Assembly (NCBI GenBank): GCA_015066095.1
Contig: SVPC01000008.1
Coordinates: 1 to 64,000 of the forward strand
DNA from: Oscillospiraceae bacterium
GTDB taxonomy: Bacteria; Bacillota; Clostridia; Oscillospirales; Acutalibacteraceae
DNA: 64,000 nucleotides
Direction: 5' to 3'
Positions 22,141-29,798 of this stretch are shown here, piece by piece (the first letter of the stretch is position 1; each line of letters begins with the position of its first letter). The notes beneath the pieces were generated by a model that worked only from the letters and a program-made list of their open reading frames with translations, did not search any database and was not told where the DNA came from. Position numbers and translations under genes: made by a program.

Positions 22141-22418
22141 ATTAACACCTGCTTATTATTTATTGTCTGCTTTTGGCAGACTTTTTTTATTTTTGTAATT
22201 ATTATACAACAATAAACAAAATCTGTCAATATTTTCATTTAAAATACAAAAAATAAGTTATACTCCCTAAAAATATCCTTTTACTCCAAATTTTAACAAA
22301 TTTAACCTAATTTTGTTAAAATATTGAACTTGTCGAGACTGAAATTTGGAAAAATTTTTAAAATTTTTTTACAAATTTTCAAAAAAGTTATTTGTGATAA
22401 GTGAAAGGAGGGTGGAGT

Positions 22419-22943
22419 ATGAAAAACTTTTTGTTAAAGCCTTTTATTGAGCAGTTTAGAAAAGGAGATATGACAACATTCCCAATGGTATATGCTAATT
22501 TTAAAAAATTAATATTCTTTTATGCTAATCATCTTAGGTATGAAGATGCCGCGGCAGATATAACTTTGTTTTTTATTGAGTTGTTGTATGTTCTAAACCT
22601 TAGTAAGTTTCGTAGTGATGATTCAGAAAGTTTGGAAAGGTATATTGCTGTGTGTTTGCGTAATCAGTATATTTCTTTGGTTAAAAAATCTGCAAAACGA
22701 TTGCAAAACCTATTCCCGCTTTATGAAGAAGCAATACCGTTTTACGAACTGTATGATGAAAAAATAGTTTTAAAAGAAGCATTTGAGAAATTGAGTGAAA
22801 AACAGAAAACGGTTTTGTTGTGTAAATACATATACGGTTACAACGATAATGAAATCGCGCAAATGATGGGAAATACCCGTCAGACAGTGAATAACATCAA
22901 AAACCGCGCTTTCGAAATTTTGCAAAAGTATGTTTCAGGTTAA
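22419..22943 (+). CDS. Sigma-70-family-like RNA polymerase sigma factor
   Basis: C-terminal LSEKQKTVLLCKYIYGYNDNEIAQMMGNTRQTVNNIKNRAFEIL (sigma region 4 HTH); strong RBS aaaggaggg. Confidence 0.8.
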   Translation: MKNFLLKPFIEQFRKGDMTTFPMVYANFKKLIFFYANHLRYEDAAADITLFFIELLYVLNLSKFRSDDSESLERYIAVCLRNQYISLVKKSAKRLQNLFPLYEEAIPFYELYDEKIVLKEAFEKLSEKQKTVLLCKYIYGYNDNEIAQMMGNTRQTVNNIKNRAFEILQKYVSG

Positions 22944-22979
22944 ATTTTATTGAATAGTGTGAAAACAGGAGGAACAAGA

Positions 22980-23891
22980 ATGTTTAAATTGGCACTTAAT
23001 GCCGGTCACGGCATTAACACAAAGGGCAAACGTTGTATGGCGGCTCTTGATAAAAATCAAACGCGTGAATGGTGGCTTAACGCGCGTATTTGTGAACGCA
23101 TTGAACAAAAGTTGAAAAATTATAAGGACTACGAGGTGATACGGTTGGATGACCCGACAGGTGTAAAAGATATAGCACTTAAAAAAAGAACAACTACTGC
23201 AAATAATTTCGGTGCTACATTTTATCTGTCTATTCACCATAACGCGGGTATTAAAGGCGGAAAGGGCGGCGGTATAGTAACCTATGTTCATTCTTCACCA
23301 TCAAAAGAGAGTGTAGAGTGGCAGGAAGCACTTTATGAAGCTCTTATAGACCACACCGCATTAAAAGGTAACCGCGCGGATGGTACCTGCAGGGCAAATT
23401 TCCACGAATGTCGCGAAAGCAAAATGCCGTGCGTTCTGCTCGAATGTGGGTTTATGGATTCGAGTACCGATGTACCCATAATACTTACCGATAATTTTGC
23501 TGAAGCCGTTGCAACTGCTTGTGTAGAGGTGATTGTAAAAAGAGCAAAACTTAAAACTGACAAAACAGTTAAGACAAAAGAAAATAAAATACTTGAGTGG
23601 CAAAAGGCGGCAATAAAAGACGGTTTTAAATTCCCTAAATACGGCGCAGACGGAAAGTGGGGAAGCGAGTGTGAAGCGGTAGCAAAAAAAGCGGTATGTA
23701 AGAAAAGAATTACATACAAGTATAAAAACCTTACAAAAATCGTCCAGAATGCCGTTTCGGTAGCGGTAGATGGTTTATATGGTAGCAAGACTAAAAGCGC
23801 CGTAAAGGAGTATCAGAAGCGAAATAAACTGAAAGCTGACGGCATAGTAGGTCTTGATACATGGAAAAAGCTCTTGGAGGTGAAAAAATGA
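22980..23891 (+). CDS. N-acetylmuramoyl-L-alanine amidase (Amidase_3) with peptidoglycan-binding domain
   Basis: LALNAGHG..., FYLSIHHNAG, VLLECGFMDSSTD; C-terminal VQNAVSVAVDGLYGSKTKSAVKEYQKRNKLKADGIVGLDTW; no signal peptide. Confidence 0.9.
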   Translation: MFKLALNAGHGINTKGKRCMAALDKNQTREWWLNARICERIEQKLKNYKDYEVIRLDDPTGVKDIALKKRTTTANNFGATFYLSIHHNAGIKGGKGGGIVTYVHSSPSKESVEWQEALYEALIDHTALKGNRADGTCRANFHECRESKMPCVLLECGFMDSSTDVPIILTDNFAEAVATACVEVIVKRAKLKTDKTVKTKENKILEWQKAAIKDGFKFPKYGADGKWGSECEAVAKKAVCKKRITYKYKNLTKIVQNAVSVAVDGLYGSKTKSAVKEYQKRNKLKADGIVGLDTWKKLLEVKK

Positions 23892-24091
23892 AAGCTAAAT
23901 TTTTAAAATGGCTTAAGGCGGCATGGATACGCGCCGTGAAAACGGTGGCAGAAACCGCAGTTGCTACCATCGGCACATCGGCAATTATATCCGATGTCGA
24001 TTGGCGCCTTGTCTGCTCGGCGTCCTTGCTTTCGGGAATTTTATCGTTGCTTTTATCGGTAAAAGGCCTACCCGAACTTGAAAAGGAGTAA
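23888..24091 (+). CDS. Small phage-type holin (r1t-like)
   Basis: MKAKFLKWLKAAWIRAVKTVAETAVATIGTSAIISDVDWRLVCSASLLSGILSLLLSVKGLPELEKE; ATG overlaps amidase stop. Confidence 0.75.
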   Translation: MKAKFLKWLKAAWIRAVKTVAETAVATIGTSAIISDVDWRLVCSASLLSGILSLLLSVKGLPELEKE

Positions 24092-24111
24092 TAGCAAAAT
24101 GGGATGTAACA

Positions 24112-24146
24112 AAAAGGGCGGTAGGTGAAAACCTACCGCTTTTTTA
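24112..24146 (+). terminator. Terminator, first copy of exact 35-bp duplicated sequence
   Basis: aaaagggcggtaggtgaaaacctaccgctttttta; identical at 26811-26845. Confidence 0.85.
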
Positions 24147-24207
24147 TCGTTATCCGCACTATTGACATTTTAATAGTCAAAAGTTATAATTTAATTATAG
24201 AAGATAA

Positions 24208-24495
24208 GCAGGGAGACAAGAGAACCGTCCCCTGTGTTGCAAAAAATCCGCTAAGAAGTTATTTATACCTACGTATGTTATTACTCCAAATAAGAGTGTT
24301 AGATTGTACCATGATACAAGAAGAAAAGGGTTTGTTGATGAATTGATAAAGTCCAAAATTAAATTGCGTTCGTTATCAAAATTAGAGGAACTAATTTATA
24401 GAATTAAGTATAGTTCTAAATGGAAAGCCCATGCAAAATCTTGTCCAAAGGAGAAAGATACACAATGTTCAACCCGAAAATGGCCGTCTTGGTAA
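24208..24495 (+). pseudogene. Open frame entering directly from a REP repeat; possible 5'-truncated toxin C-terminal fragment (A)
   Basis: Frame open from 24208 through the REP: ...KKSAKKLFIPTYVITPNKSVRLYHDTRRKGFVDELIKSKIKLRSLSKLEELIYRIKYSSKWKAHAKSC...; lacks a convincing start; followed by an immunity-like gene. Confidence 0.35.
24212..24232. repeat. REP-like repeat (ggagacaagagaaccgtcccc)
   Basis: Same core as 25038-25066 and 25875-25903. Confidence 0.8.
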
Positions 24496-24908
24496 AAAAA
24501 TGTGTAGTTATTTTATTGGTGGCGATTATAGCAATGTTATTTTGTTCTTGTCAAAGAATTATGTTCTTATCACAAGAGGAAGAGAACTCGTCGAAAGATA
24601 AAATATCACAATTGGAAGATAAATCGTTGGAAGAAAGAATACGAAACGGGGAAATACAAATAGAATTTGAAGAGACCGTCAAAGATACAGTTGCCACTAA
24701 TGAAATTATTGCAATAGCTAATAATTATATAGAAAACGTATTGAAAGAAAATACAAATTTATATGGTAGTTTGATGGTTGGTTTCAACAATGATACGAAG
24801 TTATGGAGAGTTGTTTATTTCCCAAGAGAAGATATTTTTGGCGGAGATACATGGATTGAAATATCTGAGGAAACTCGAAAAGTAGTGAACAGTGGGTTCG
24901 GGGAATAA
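24465..24908 (+). CDS. Putative lipoprotein with NTF2-fold-immunity-like C-terminus
   Basis: MFNPKMAVLVKKCVVILLVAIIAMLFCSC lipobox; C-term WRVVYFPREDIFGGDTWIEISEETRKVVNSGFGE; RBS aaaggagaaag. Confidence 0.6.
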   Translation: MFNPKMAVLVKKCVVILLVAIIAMLFCSCQRIMFLSQEEENSSKDKISQLEDKSLEERIRNGEIQIEFEETVKDTVATNEIIAIANNYIENVLKENTNLYGSLMVGFNNDTKLWRVVYFPREDIFGGDTWIEISEETRKVVNSGFGE

Positions 24909-25066
24909 GGAGACAAGGAGTGACACAAGGGGACGGTTCGTTTTAACAAAACACCCGGGGTAACACAGGGGACGGTTCTGCATAACACAGGGGACGGTTC
25001 TGTGTGGTGGGAGACAAGGGAGACAGGGAGACAAGGGGGAGACAAGGGGACGGTTCTCTTGTCTCC
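24909..25066. repeat. REP array (GGGGACGGTTC family), upstream of RAYT
   Basis: Multiple ggggacggttc cores (ggggacggttcg; acacaggggacggttctgcataacac; aggggacggttctgtgtgg; ggagacaaggggacggttctcttgtctcc). Confidence 0.85.
25038..25066 (+). repeat. 29-bp REP flanking RAYT (left)
   Basis: GGAGACAAGGGGACGGTTCTCTTGTCTCC; perfect reverse complement of 25875-25903. Confidence 0.9.
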
Positions 25067-25120
25067 TTTTTTCATTGACATAATTCACTTATTATGTTAT
25101 AGTAAATTAGGGTGAGAATT

Positions 25121-25867
25121 ATGCCAAGACAAGCGCGCAGAAAAAGTGAAAGCGGAATATATCACATAATGCTTCGTGGAATCAATCAACAACAAATTTT
25201 TGAAGATGAAGAAGATGGCTTTCGCTTTTTAGAAACACTTTCTAAATATAAAGAACAGTGTGGATATGAAATTTACGCATATTGTTTAATGGGTAACCAT
25301 GTTCATATTCTGCTTAAAGAGGGCAAAGAAAATTTGACTCTTGTCTTAAAAAGAATTGCCGGTAGTTACGTTTATTGGTATAATTGGAAATATCGCCGTT
25401 GTGGGCATTTATTTCAAGACCGATTTAAGAGTGAGCCGGTTGAGGATGATGCATACTTTTTGACCGTTATTCGCTACATACACCAAAACCCAATAAAAGC
25501 AGGAATTTGTAAAAATATTGACGGATATAAATTCAGTAGTTATAATGAATATATAAATAAACCAAATCTTGTTAATGTCGATTTTTGTCTTGGTATCATT
25601 GATAAAGAACAATTCATTGAGTTCAATAATGAATTTAATGATGATATTTGCTTAGATATTAGAGATAATGATTTTAGATTGACAGATGATGAGGCTTTAA
25701 AAATCATTTGGAAAATTTGTAAATGTAAGTCGGTTTCTGATTTTCAAAAGTTAGATAAAATTAAAAGAAATTATTATATTGAAAAATTATACAAACATGG
25801 GTTATCAATTAGACAAATCAGTCGGTTGACTGGGCTGTCGCGGAAAATCGTAGAGAATAATATCTAA
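25121..25867 (+). CDS. REP-associated tyrosine transposase (RAYT, Y1_Tnp/IS200-like)
   Basis: MPRQARRKSESGIYHIMLRGINQQQIFEDEEDGFRFLE...YAYCLMGNHVHILLKE (HxH motif), YIHQNPIKAGI; C-terminal HTH (SIRQISRLTGLSRKIV). Confidence 0.93.
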   Translation: MPRQARRKSESGIYHIMLRGINQQQIFEDEEDGFRFLETLSKYKEQCGYEIYAYCLMGNHVHILLKEGKENLTLVLKRIAGSYVYWYNWKYRRCGHLFQDRFKSEPVEDDAYFLTVIRYIHQNPIKAGICKNIDGYKFSSYNEYINKPNLVNVDFCLGIIDKEQFIEFNNEFNDDICLDIRDNDFRLTDDEALKIIWKICKCKSVSDFQKLDKIKRNYYIEKLYKHGLSIRQISRLTGLSRKIVENNI

Positions 25868-25874
25868 ATTTAAA

Positions 25875-25903
25875 GGAGACAAGAGAACCGTCCCCTTGTC
25901 TCC
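25875..25903 (-). repeat. 29-bp REP flanking RAYT (right, inverted)
   Basis: GGAGACAAGAGAACCGTCCCCTTGTCTCC; perfect reverse complement of 25038-25066. Confidence 0.9.
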
Positions 25904-26261
25904 CAAGGTAAAAGCGGCTATGGCTGCAGTTACAACTTTTACTACAATTGCTAAAGCTGATGCTAAAATTAAAAGCAAGGTTAAGAAAAATTCTAAACAG
26001 AGATATTGGGCTGCAACTATATTAAAGATTTCTGGTTACACATATGTTTTAATTTCTTCTGCAATTACGTACACTGCAGCAAAAATAAGGGTATCTAAGG
26101 GTTCAAGTGTTTTTGCAGTTACAAAAAGTGAAGCCCGAAAATTAGCAAATAATTTCCCACCTGTTGTTGGACCTGAAATAGGACTTAAAAGTATTGGTCA
26201 ATATAATCATTATCATGTAAATGGCAGAAAAAGCAAATCACACATTTTTTACATGTTTTAG
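25896..26261 (+). pseudogene. 5'-truncated polymorphic-toxin C-terminal fragment (B), fused to REP at its 5' end
   Basis: C-terminus GPEIGLKSIGQYNHYHVNGRKSKSHIFYMF resembles toxin C-termini of secreted polymorphic toxins; coding frame begins inside the REP. Confidence 0.5.
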
Positions 26262-26270
26262 GAGGTTAAA

Positions 26271-26690
26271 GTGAATTATTGGGATATAAGTGATATAAGT
26301 GTTTACAATAACGTATTGCATAATTTAATTAATGAATGTGATTATGTTATGTTTCATTTTCCAATTCTAGATGAAAAAAAATATAAATCTAATGAGTTAT
26401 CTGTTGATTATGAAAATTATATCCAAAAAAAGCAAGTTTTTTTAAAGGAACTTTTCGAACACGGTGCAATTCAAAAACGTTCTATGTTTTATCAAGGCAT
26501 AAAGTTAGGATATGAAACACAAATTATTAAAGTGAAGCTTTATCCTGAATTAGTTAAAAAATTTCAAAACAATCATTTTTTTGATTGGTTATGGTGGAAT
26601 GCATTACCTGAAGACCCATGTTTTTTTAAAGGTGAGTGCTGTCGATTTGTGACTATATCGCATGAAGAAATTTTTTACGAAATAACATGA
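26271..26690 (+). CDS. Small hypothetical protein, candidate immunity protein for fragment B (GTG start)
   Basis: 139 aa, RBS taggagg, 9 nt after fragment B stop; typical toxin-immunity spacing. Confidence 0.55.
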   Translation: MNYWDISDISVYNNVLHNLINECDYVMFHFPILDEKKYKSNELSVDYENYIQKKQVFLKELFEHGAIQKRSMFYQGIKLGYETQIIKVKLYPELVKKFQNNHFFDWLWWNALPEDPCFFKGECCRFVTISHEEIFYEIT

Positions 26691-26787
26691 CAGGGGACGA
26701 TTCTGCATAACACAGGGGACGATTCTGCATAACACAGGGGACGGTTCTGTGTGTTGACTTAACACAGGGGACGGTTCTGTGTGTTGA
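26691..26787. repeat. REP array (GGGGACGATTC/GGGGACGGTTC)
   Basis: Four copies: two acaggggacgattctgcata and two acaggggacggttctgtgtgttgac. Confidence 0.88.
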
Positions 26788-26810
26788 CAACGATAGACAA
26801 AATTTTTTCC

Positions 26811-26845
26811 AAAAGGGCGGTAGGTGAAAACCTACCGCTTTTTTA
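26811..26845 (+). terminator. Second copy of exact 35-bp terminator sequence
   Basis: Identical to 24112-24146. Confidence 0.85.
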
Positions 26846-26905
26846 CATACTCCCTCAGTCTTTTTGCATAGCAAAAATCCAGCTCCCTCATGAGGGAGCC
26901 TTGTG

Positions 26906-27943
26906 TTATTTACAATATTTCTCAAAATCGCCGTAATATAATTTTTTGCCGCCTTGTGTTACCCACAACACGCTTACTTTTTCAAACTGTGATAAAAGTT
27001 TTTTGCCGTCTTCAAAATTGAGGCAGAAAAGGGCGGTGGAAAGGCCGTCGGCGAGTGCAGAATCTTCACATAATACCGAAACGGATGTAAAATATTCGGC
27101 CGGGAGTAGGGTTTCGGGGTCGATTATGTGATGATAATTGTTGCCGTTTACGATGTAAAACCGCTGATACGAGCCACTGGTTACGAGCGACAGGTCATTG
27201 TCGAGTTCCATTTCTTCGGCATAGGCTTCAGCACTTGTACGGTCGGGGTTTTCGATACCTATTTGCCATTTTTCGCCGTCATCGCGTTTGCCTACAATTT
27301 TAACATTACCGCCAAGGTTTAAAAGGTAACCGTTCATACCCGCATTTTCCATTTGCTCTGCCACTTTTTGTGCGGCATAGCCCTTTGCAATAGCACCCAC
27401 ATCTAAAGACAGTTTAGCGTCTTTTATCAGCACGGTATTGGCATTAGAATCAATTATAACATCGTTAATATCGGTATGATTTGATGCATCGAGCAGTGCA
27501 TTTTCGGGTGGTAGTGTGGCATCTTCGGGGTGTTTTAGCCCATATTCGCGGTAGTTATGCCATATAGACAAAACACTACCCAAAGCAACATTAAGTTTGC
27601 CGTCGGTTTTTTTATAAAGTTCTTTTGCATATTGCAGTAAATTTATGATTTTTGGGTCTGCTTTTATGGTTTTTCCTGTGCTTTTGTTAATGTCGCAAAG
27701 ATTAGTAATACCGTCATACGAATTATAAATATCGTATAATTTATGATATTCCAAAAGCCATGATTTGATTTTTTCGCAATTTTCTTTAAAGGTTTCTTCA
27801 TCAGTTTCGTAACCAATAATTGTACTTGCGGTATCAAAAAAATCGAAAGAATAGTCGGTAAACTTTTGTTTGGATTGGTTGCAACCTGTAAATGAAAACA
27901 GACTAATTATAAGTATTAAAAAAATTGAAATGTATTTTTTCAT
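26906..27943 (-). CDS. apbE: FAD:protein FMN transferase (ApbE family)
   Basis: Lipoprotein signal; FFDTASTIIGYETDEE, SLDVGAIAKGYAAQKVAEQM, YLLNLGGNVKIVG, YHHIIDPETLLPA. Confidence 0.95.
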   Translation of the reverse strand: MKKYISIFLILIISLFSFTGCNQSKQKFTDYSFDFFDTASTIIGYETDEETFKENCEKIKSWLLEYHKLYDIYNSYDGITNLCDINKSTGKTIKADPKIINLLQYAKELYKKTDGKLNVALGSVLSIWHNYREYGLKHPEDATLPPENALLDASNHTDINDVIIDSNANTVLIKDAKLSLDVGAIAKGYAAQKVAEQMENAGMNGYLLNLGGNVKIVGKRDDGEKWQIGIENPDRTSAEAYAEEMELDNDLSLVTSGSYQRFYIVNGNNYHHIIDPETLLPAEYFTSVSVLCEDSALADGLSTALFCLNFEDGKKLLSQFEKVSVLWVTQGGKKLYYGDFEKYCK

Positions 27944-27982
27944 ATCATTAAAATAAAAAGGGGCATAAAGCCCCTTTTATTA

Positions 27983-28942
27983 TTATTTTGCAGCCTTTTC
28001 TGCGGCTTTTAACATATCGGTAACAACAATGGTGCAACCTGCTTTCGCAAGTGTATCGCCTGTTGCTAAACCTGCGATTTCAGAAGCGGTTTTGCCAACA
28101 CATTCTTTATCAAACGCGGCAGCCTGTTCAAACCATTCGAGTTTTGCACCGCCGTAAGCTTTCATACCATATTTTACACCTTTTTGTAATTTGGTTTCAA
28201 TATTACCTATTAAAGTATTGGTAGCACCCTTGGCGTTGAAAACAGCCGAAATGCCAATAGCATCAGTAACTATTGCAGTAACTTTGCTGTCTTTTACAGC
28301 TGCTGCTGAAACGGTGATTTCTACATCGTTATTACCGGCCGCATCACCTACAGCATCTTTACCGGTGGTTGTTGCAACTACAGCAATATTAATATCATCT
28401 TCGCTTGTGGCGGTAGAATCGGTTGCATTTTCTACTGCTTTTTCTACGGCTTTTATAAAGTCGGAAACATAGATTGTGCAACCTGCGGTTATAACTTCAT
28501 CATTACCCTTGCCATCGTCAGCAATAAGGGCTTTAACATCTTGTAAAGTTTTACCTATAGTAACCTTTGCAAAAGCGTCAGCCTGTTCATTCCATTCAAG
28601 TTTTGAACCGCCGTATGCTTTCATACCATAGTTTTCACCAAGTTCCTGTTTGGTTGCAAAGTTTTCGGTCTTTACATATTTGCCTTCCGATGTAAAGGCG
28701 AGTGTGCAATCGATAGCATCGATTTTGCAATTAACTATTTTGCCGTCAGCATCGAGTGTAACAGCGGCAAATGTGGTACTTGCAGCCACTGAACCGTTTG
28801 TTGCGCCATCTGCATTTTTAACTTCATCAACATATGAGATTGTACCTAAGCCAAATTTCAAGGTTTCTTCAGAACAACCTGCAAGGAGTGCCAAAGAGAA
28901 GAGCATTACAATGCACAATGTGATACTGAGTAATTTTTTCAT
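27983..28942 (-). CDS. Secreted lipoprotein with two related domains, associated with Rnf/ApbE locus
   Basis: MKKLLSITLCIVMLFSLALLAGCSEE lipobox; duplicated YGMKAYGGxKLEWxEQAxAF...VGKT motif. Confidence 0.75.
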   Translation of the reverse strand: MKKLLSITLCIVMLFSLALLAGCSEETLKFGLGTISYVDEVKNADGATNGSVAASTTFAAVTLDADGKIVNCKIDAIDCTLAFTSEGKYVKTENFATKQELGENYGMKAYGGSKLEWNEQADAFAKVTIGKTLQDVKALIADDGKGNDEVITAGCTIYVSDFIKAVEKAVENATDSTATSEDDINIAVVATTTGKDAVGDAAGNNDVEITVSAAAVKDSKVTAIVTDAIGISAVFNAKGATNTLIGNIETKLQKGVKYGMKAYGGAKLEWFEQAAAFDKECVGKTASEIAGLATGDTLAKAGCTIVVTDMLKAAEKAAK

Positions 28943-28944
28943 AA

Positions 28945-29448
28945 TTACCATCCTTTTAAATTTTTTGTATATTTTAATATCAAAGCACCTGCTATTCCTA
29001 TTAGAGTGCCCGATAAAATACCGCTTATACAAAGGAAAATCATATAATAACCGATTTCGGCGGTTGCAGTCACCGCTATTGCAACCAAAATCTGCCCTAA
29101 ATTATGACAAACTCCGCCTGCTATACTGACACCGACAGTAGAAAACAGCTGGGTCTTTTTGAGCAGAGCCATAATAGTAATGCTTAAAACTGCACCTGCT
29201 ATGCTGTACATAAGTGTCATAAAATTGCCGAAAATTAACGCCACCGTAAGTATGCGCACCAAGGTTACCGTTGCGGCTTCCTTAACTGTGAATTTGTATA
29301 AAATAAATATGTTAACAATATTGGCAAGACCCAGTTTTATACCCGGTACAGCGGCATAAATAGGGGGGAGCAGATGCTCTACATATGAAAGCACAATGGC
29401 AACCGCCGCAAAAAGACCTAAAAAAGTGAGTTTTTTAGTGTTTCGCAT
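28945..29448 (-). CDS. Gx transporter / heptaprenyl diphosphate synthase component I-like membrane protein (EetB-like)
   Basis: LGLFAAVAIVLSYVEHLLPPIYAAVPGIKLGLANIVNIFILY; between NusG_II gene and lipoprotein. Confidence 0.85.
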   Translation of the reverse strand: MRNTKKLTFLGLFAAVAIVLSYVEHLLPPIYAAVPGIKLGLANIVNIFILYKFTVKEAATVTLVRILTVALIFGNFMTLMYSIAGAVLSITIMALLKKTQLFSTVGVSIAGGVCHNLGQILVAIAVTATAEIGYYMIFLCISGILSGTLIGIAGALILKYTKNLKGW

Positions 29449-29452
29449 AAGG

Positions 29453-29797
29453 CTACTCCTTTATGATTTCAACCACTACTTTATGCGGTAGGCAAACAAT
29501 GGTTTCGCCAACCTTTGAAATAGGTCGGTGGTGTACACATATCTTATCAGGACAGTCGGCGCTTTTTATAAAAGCAGTGCCGTCTTTTATAACCAAAACA
29601 TTGGTGTTTTTGCCCGATGTAATTGTATACTCACCATCTTCGTTAAAATTATAACAATCTTTCATTTGGTTGTCAATAGAAACTTTGACCAAATTGCCAT
29701 CTTTTAAGTTTAATTTAAAAACAACAAATAGCAATAAGGCAAAAACAACTATTCCGCCAACAAGTAAAATATCATTACGTAGTTTTTTGCTAACCAT
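29453..29797 (-). CDS. NusG domain II-containing protein (EetA-like)
   Basis: Single TM then NVLVIKDGTAFIKSADCPDKICVHHRPISKVGETIVCLPHKVVVEI. Confidence 0.88.
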   Translation of the reverse strand: MVSKKLRNDILLVGGIVVFALLLFVVFKLNLKDGNLVKVSIDNQMKDCYNFNEDGEYTITSGKNTNVLVIKDGTAFIKSADCPDKICVHHRPISKVGETIVCLPHKVVVEIIKE

Positions 29798-29798
29798 A

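Noticed and set aside
22419-24091. Intact prophage
   Set aside because: Only sigma-like factor, amidase and holin; no structural, packaging, replication or integrase genes nearby.
24909-25066. CRISPR-like repeat array
   Set aside because: Repeats are short, irregularly spaced and palindromic, adjacent to a RAYT; no uniform spacers or cas genes. Better explained as REP repeats.
24801-25088. Minus-strand ORFs 24801..25088 and 24815..25081
   Set aside because: Translate REP sequence (RTVPLSPPCLPVS..., EPSPVLCRTVPC); low-complexity artefacts.
26691-26787. Possible CRISPR remnant
   Set aside because: Only four imperfect GGGGACG(G/A)TTC copies with near-identical short intervals; same REP family as around the RAYT.
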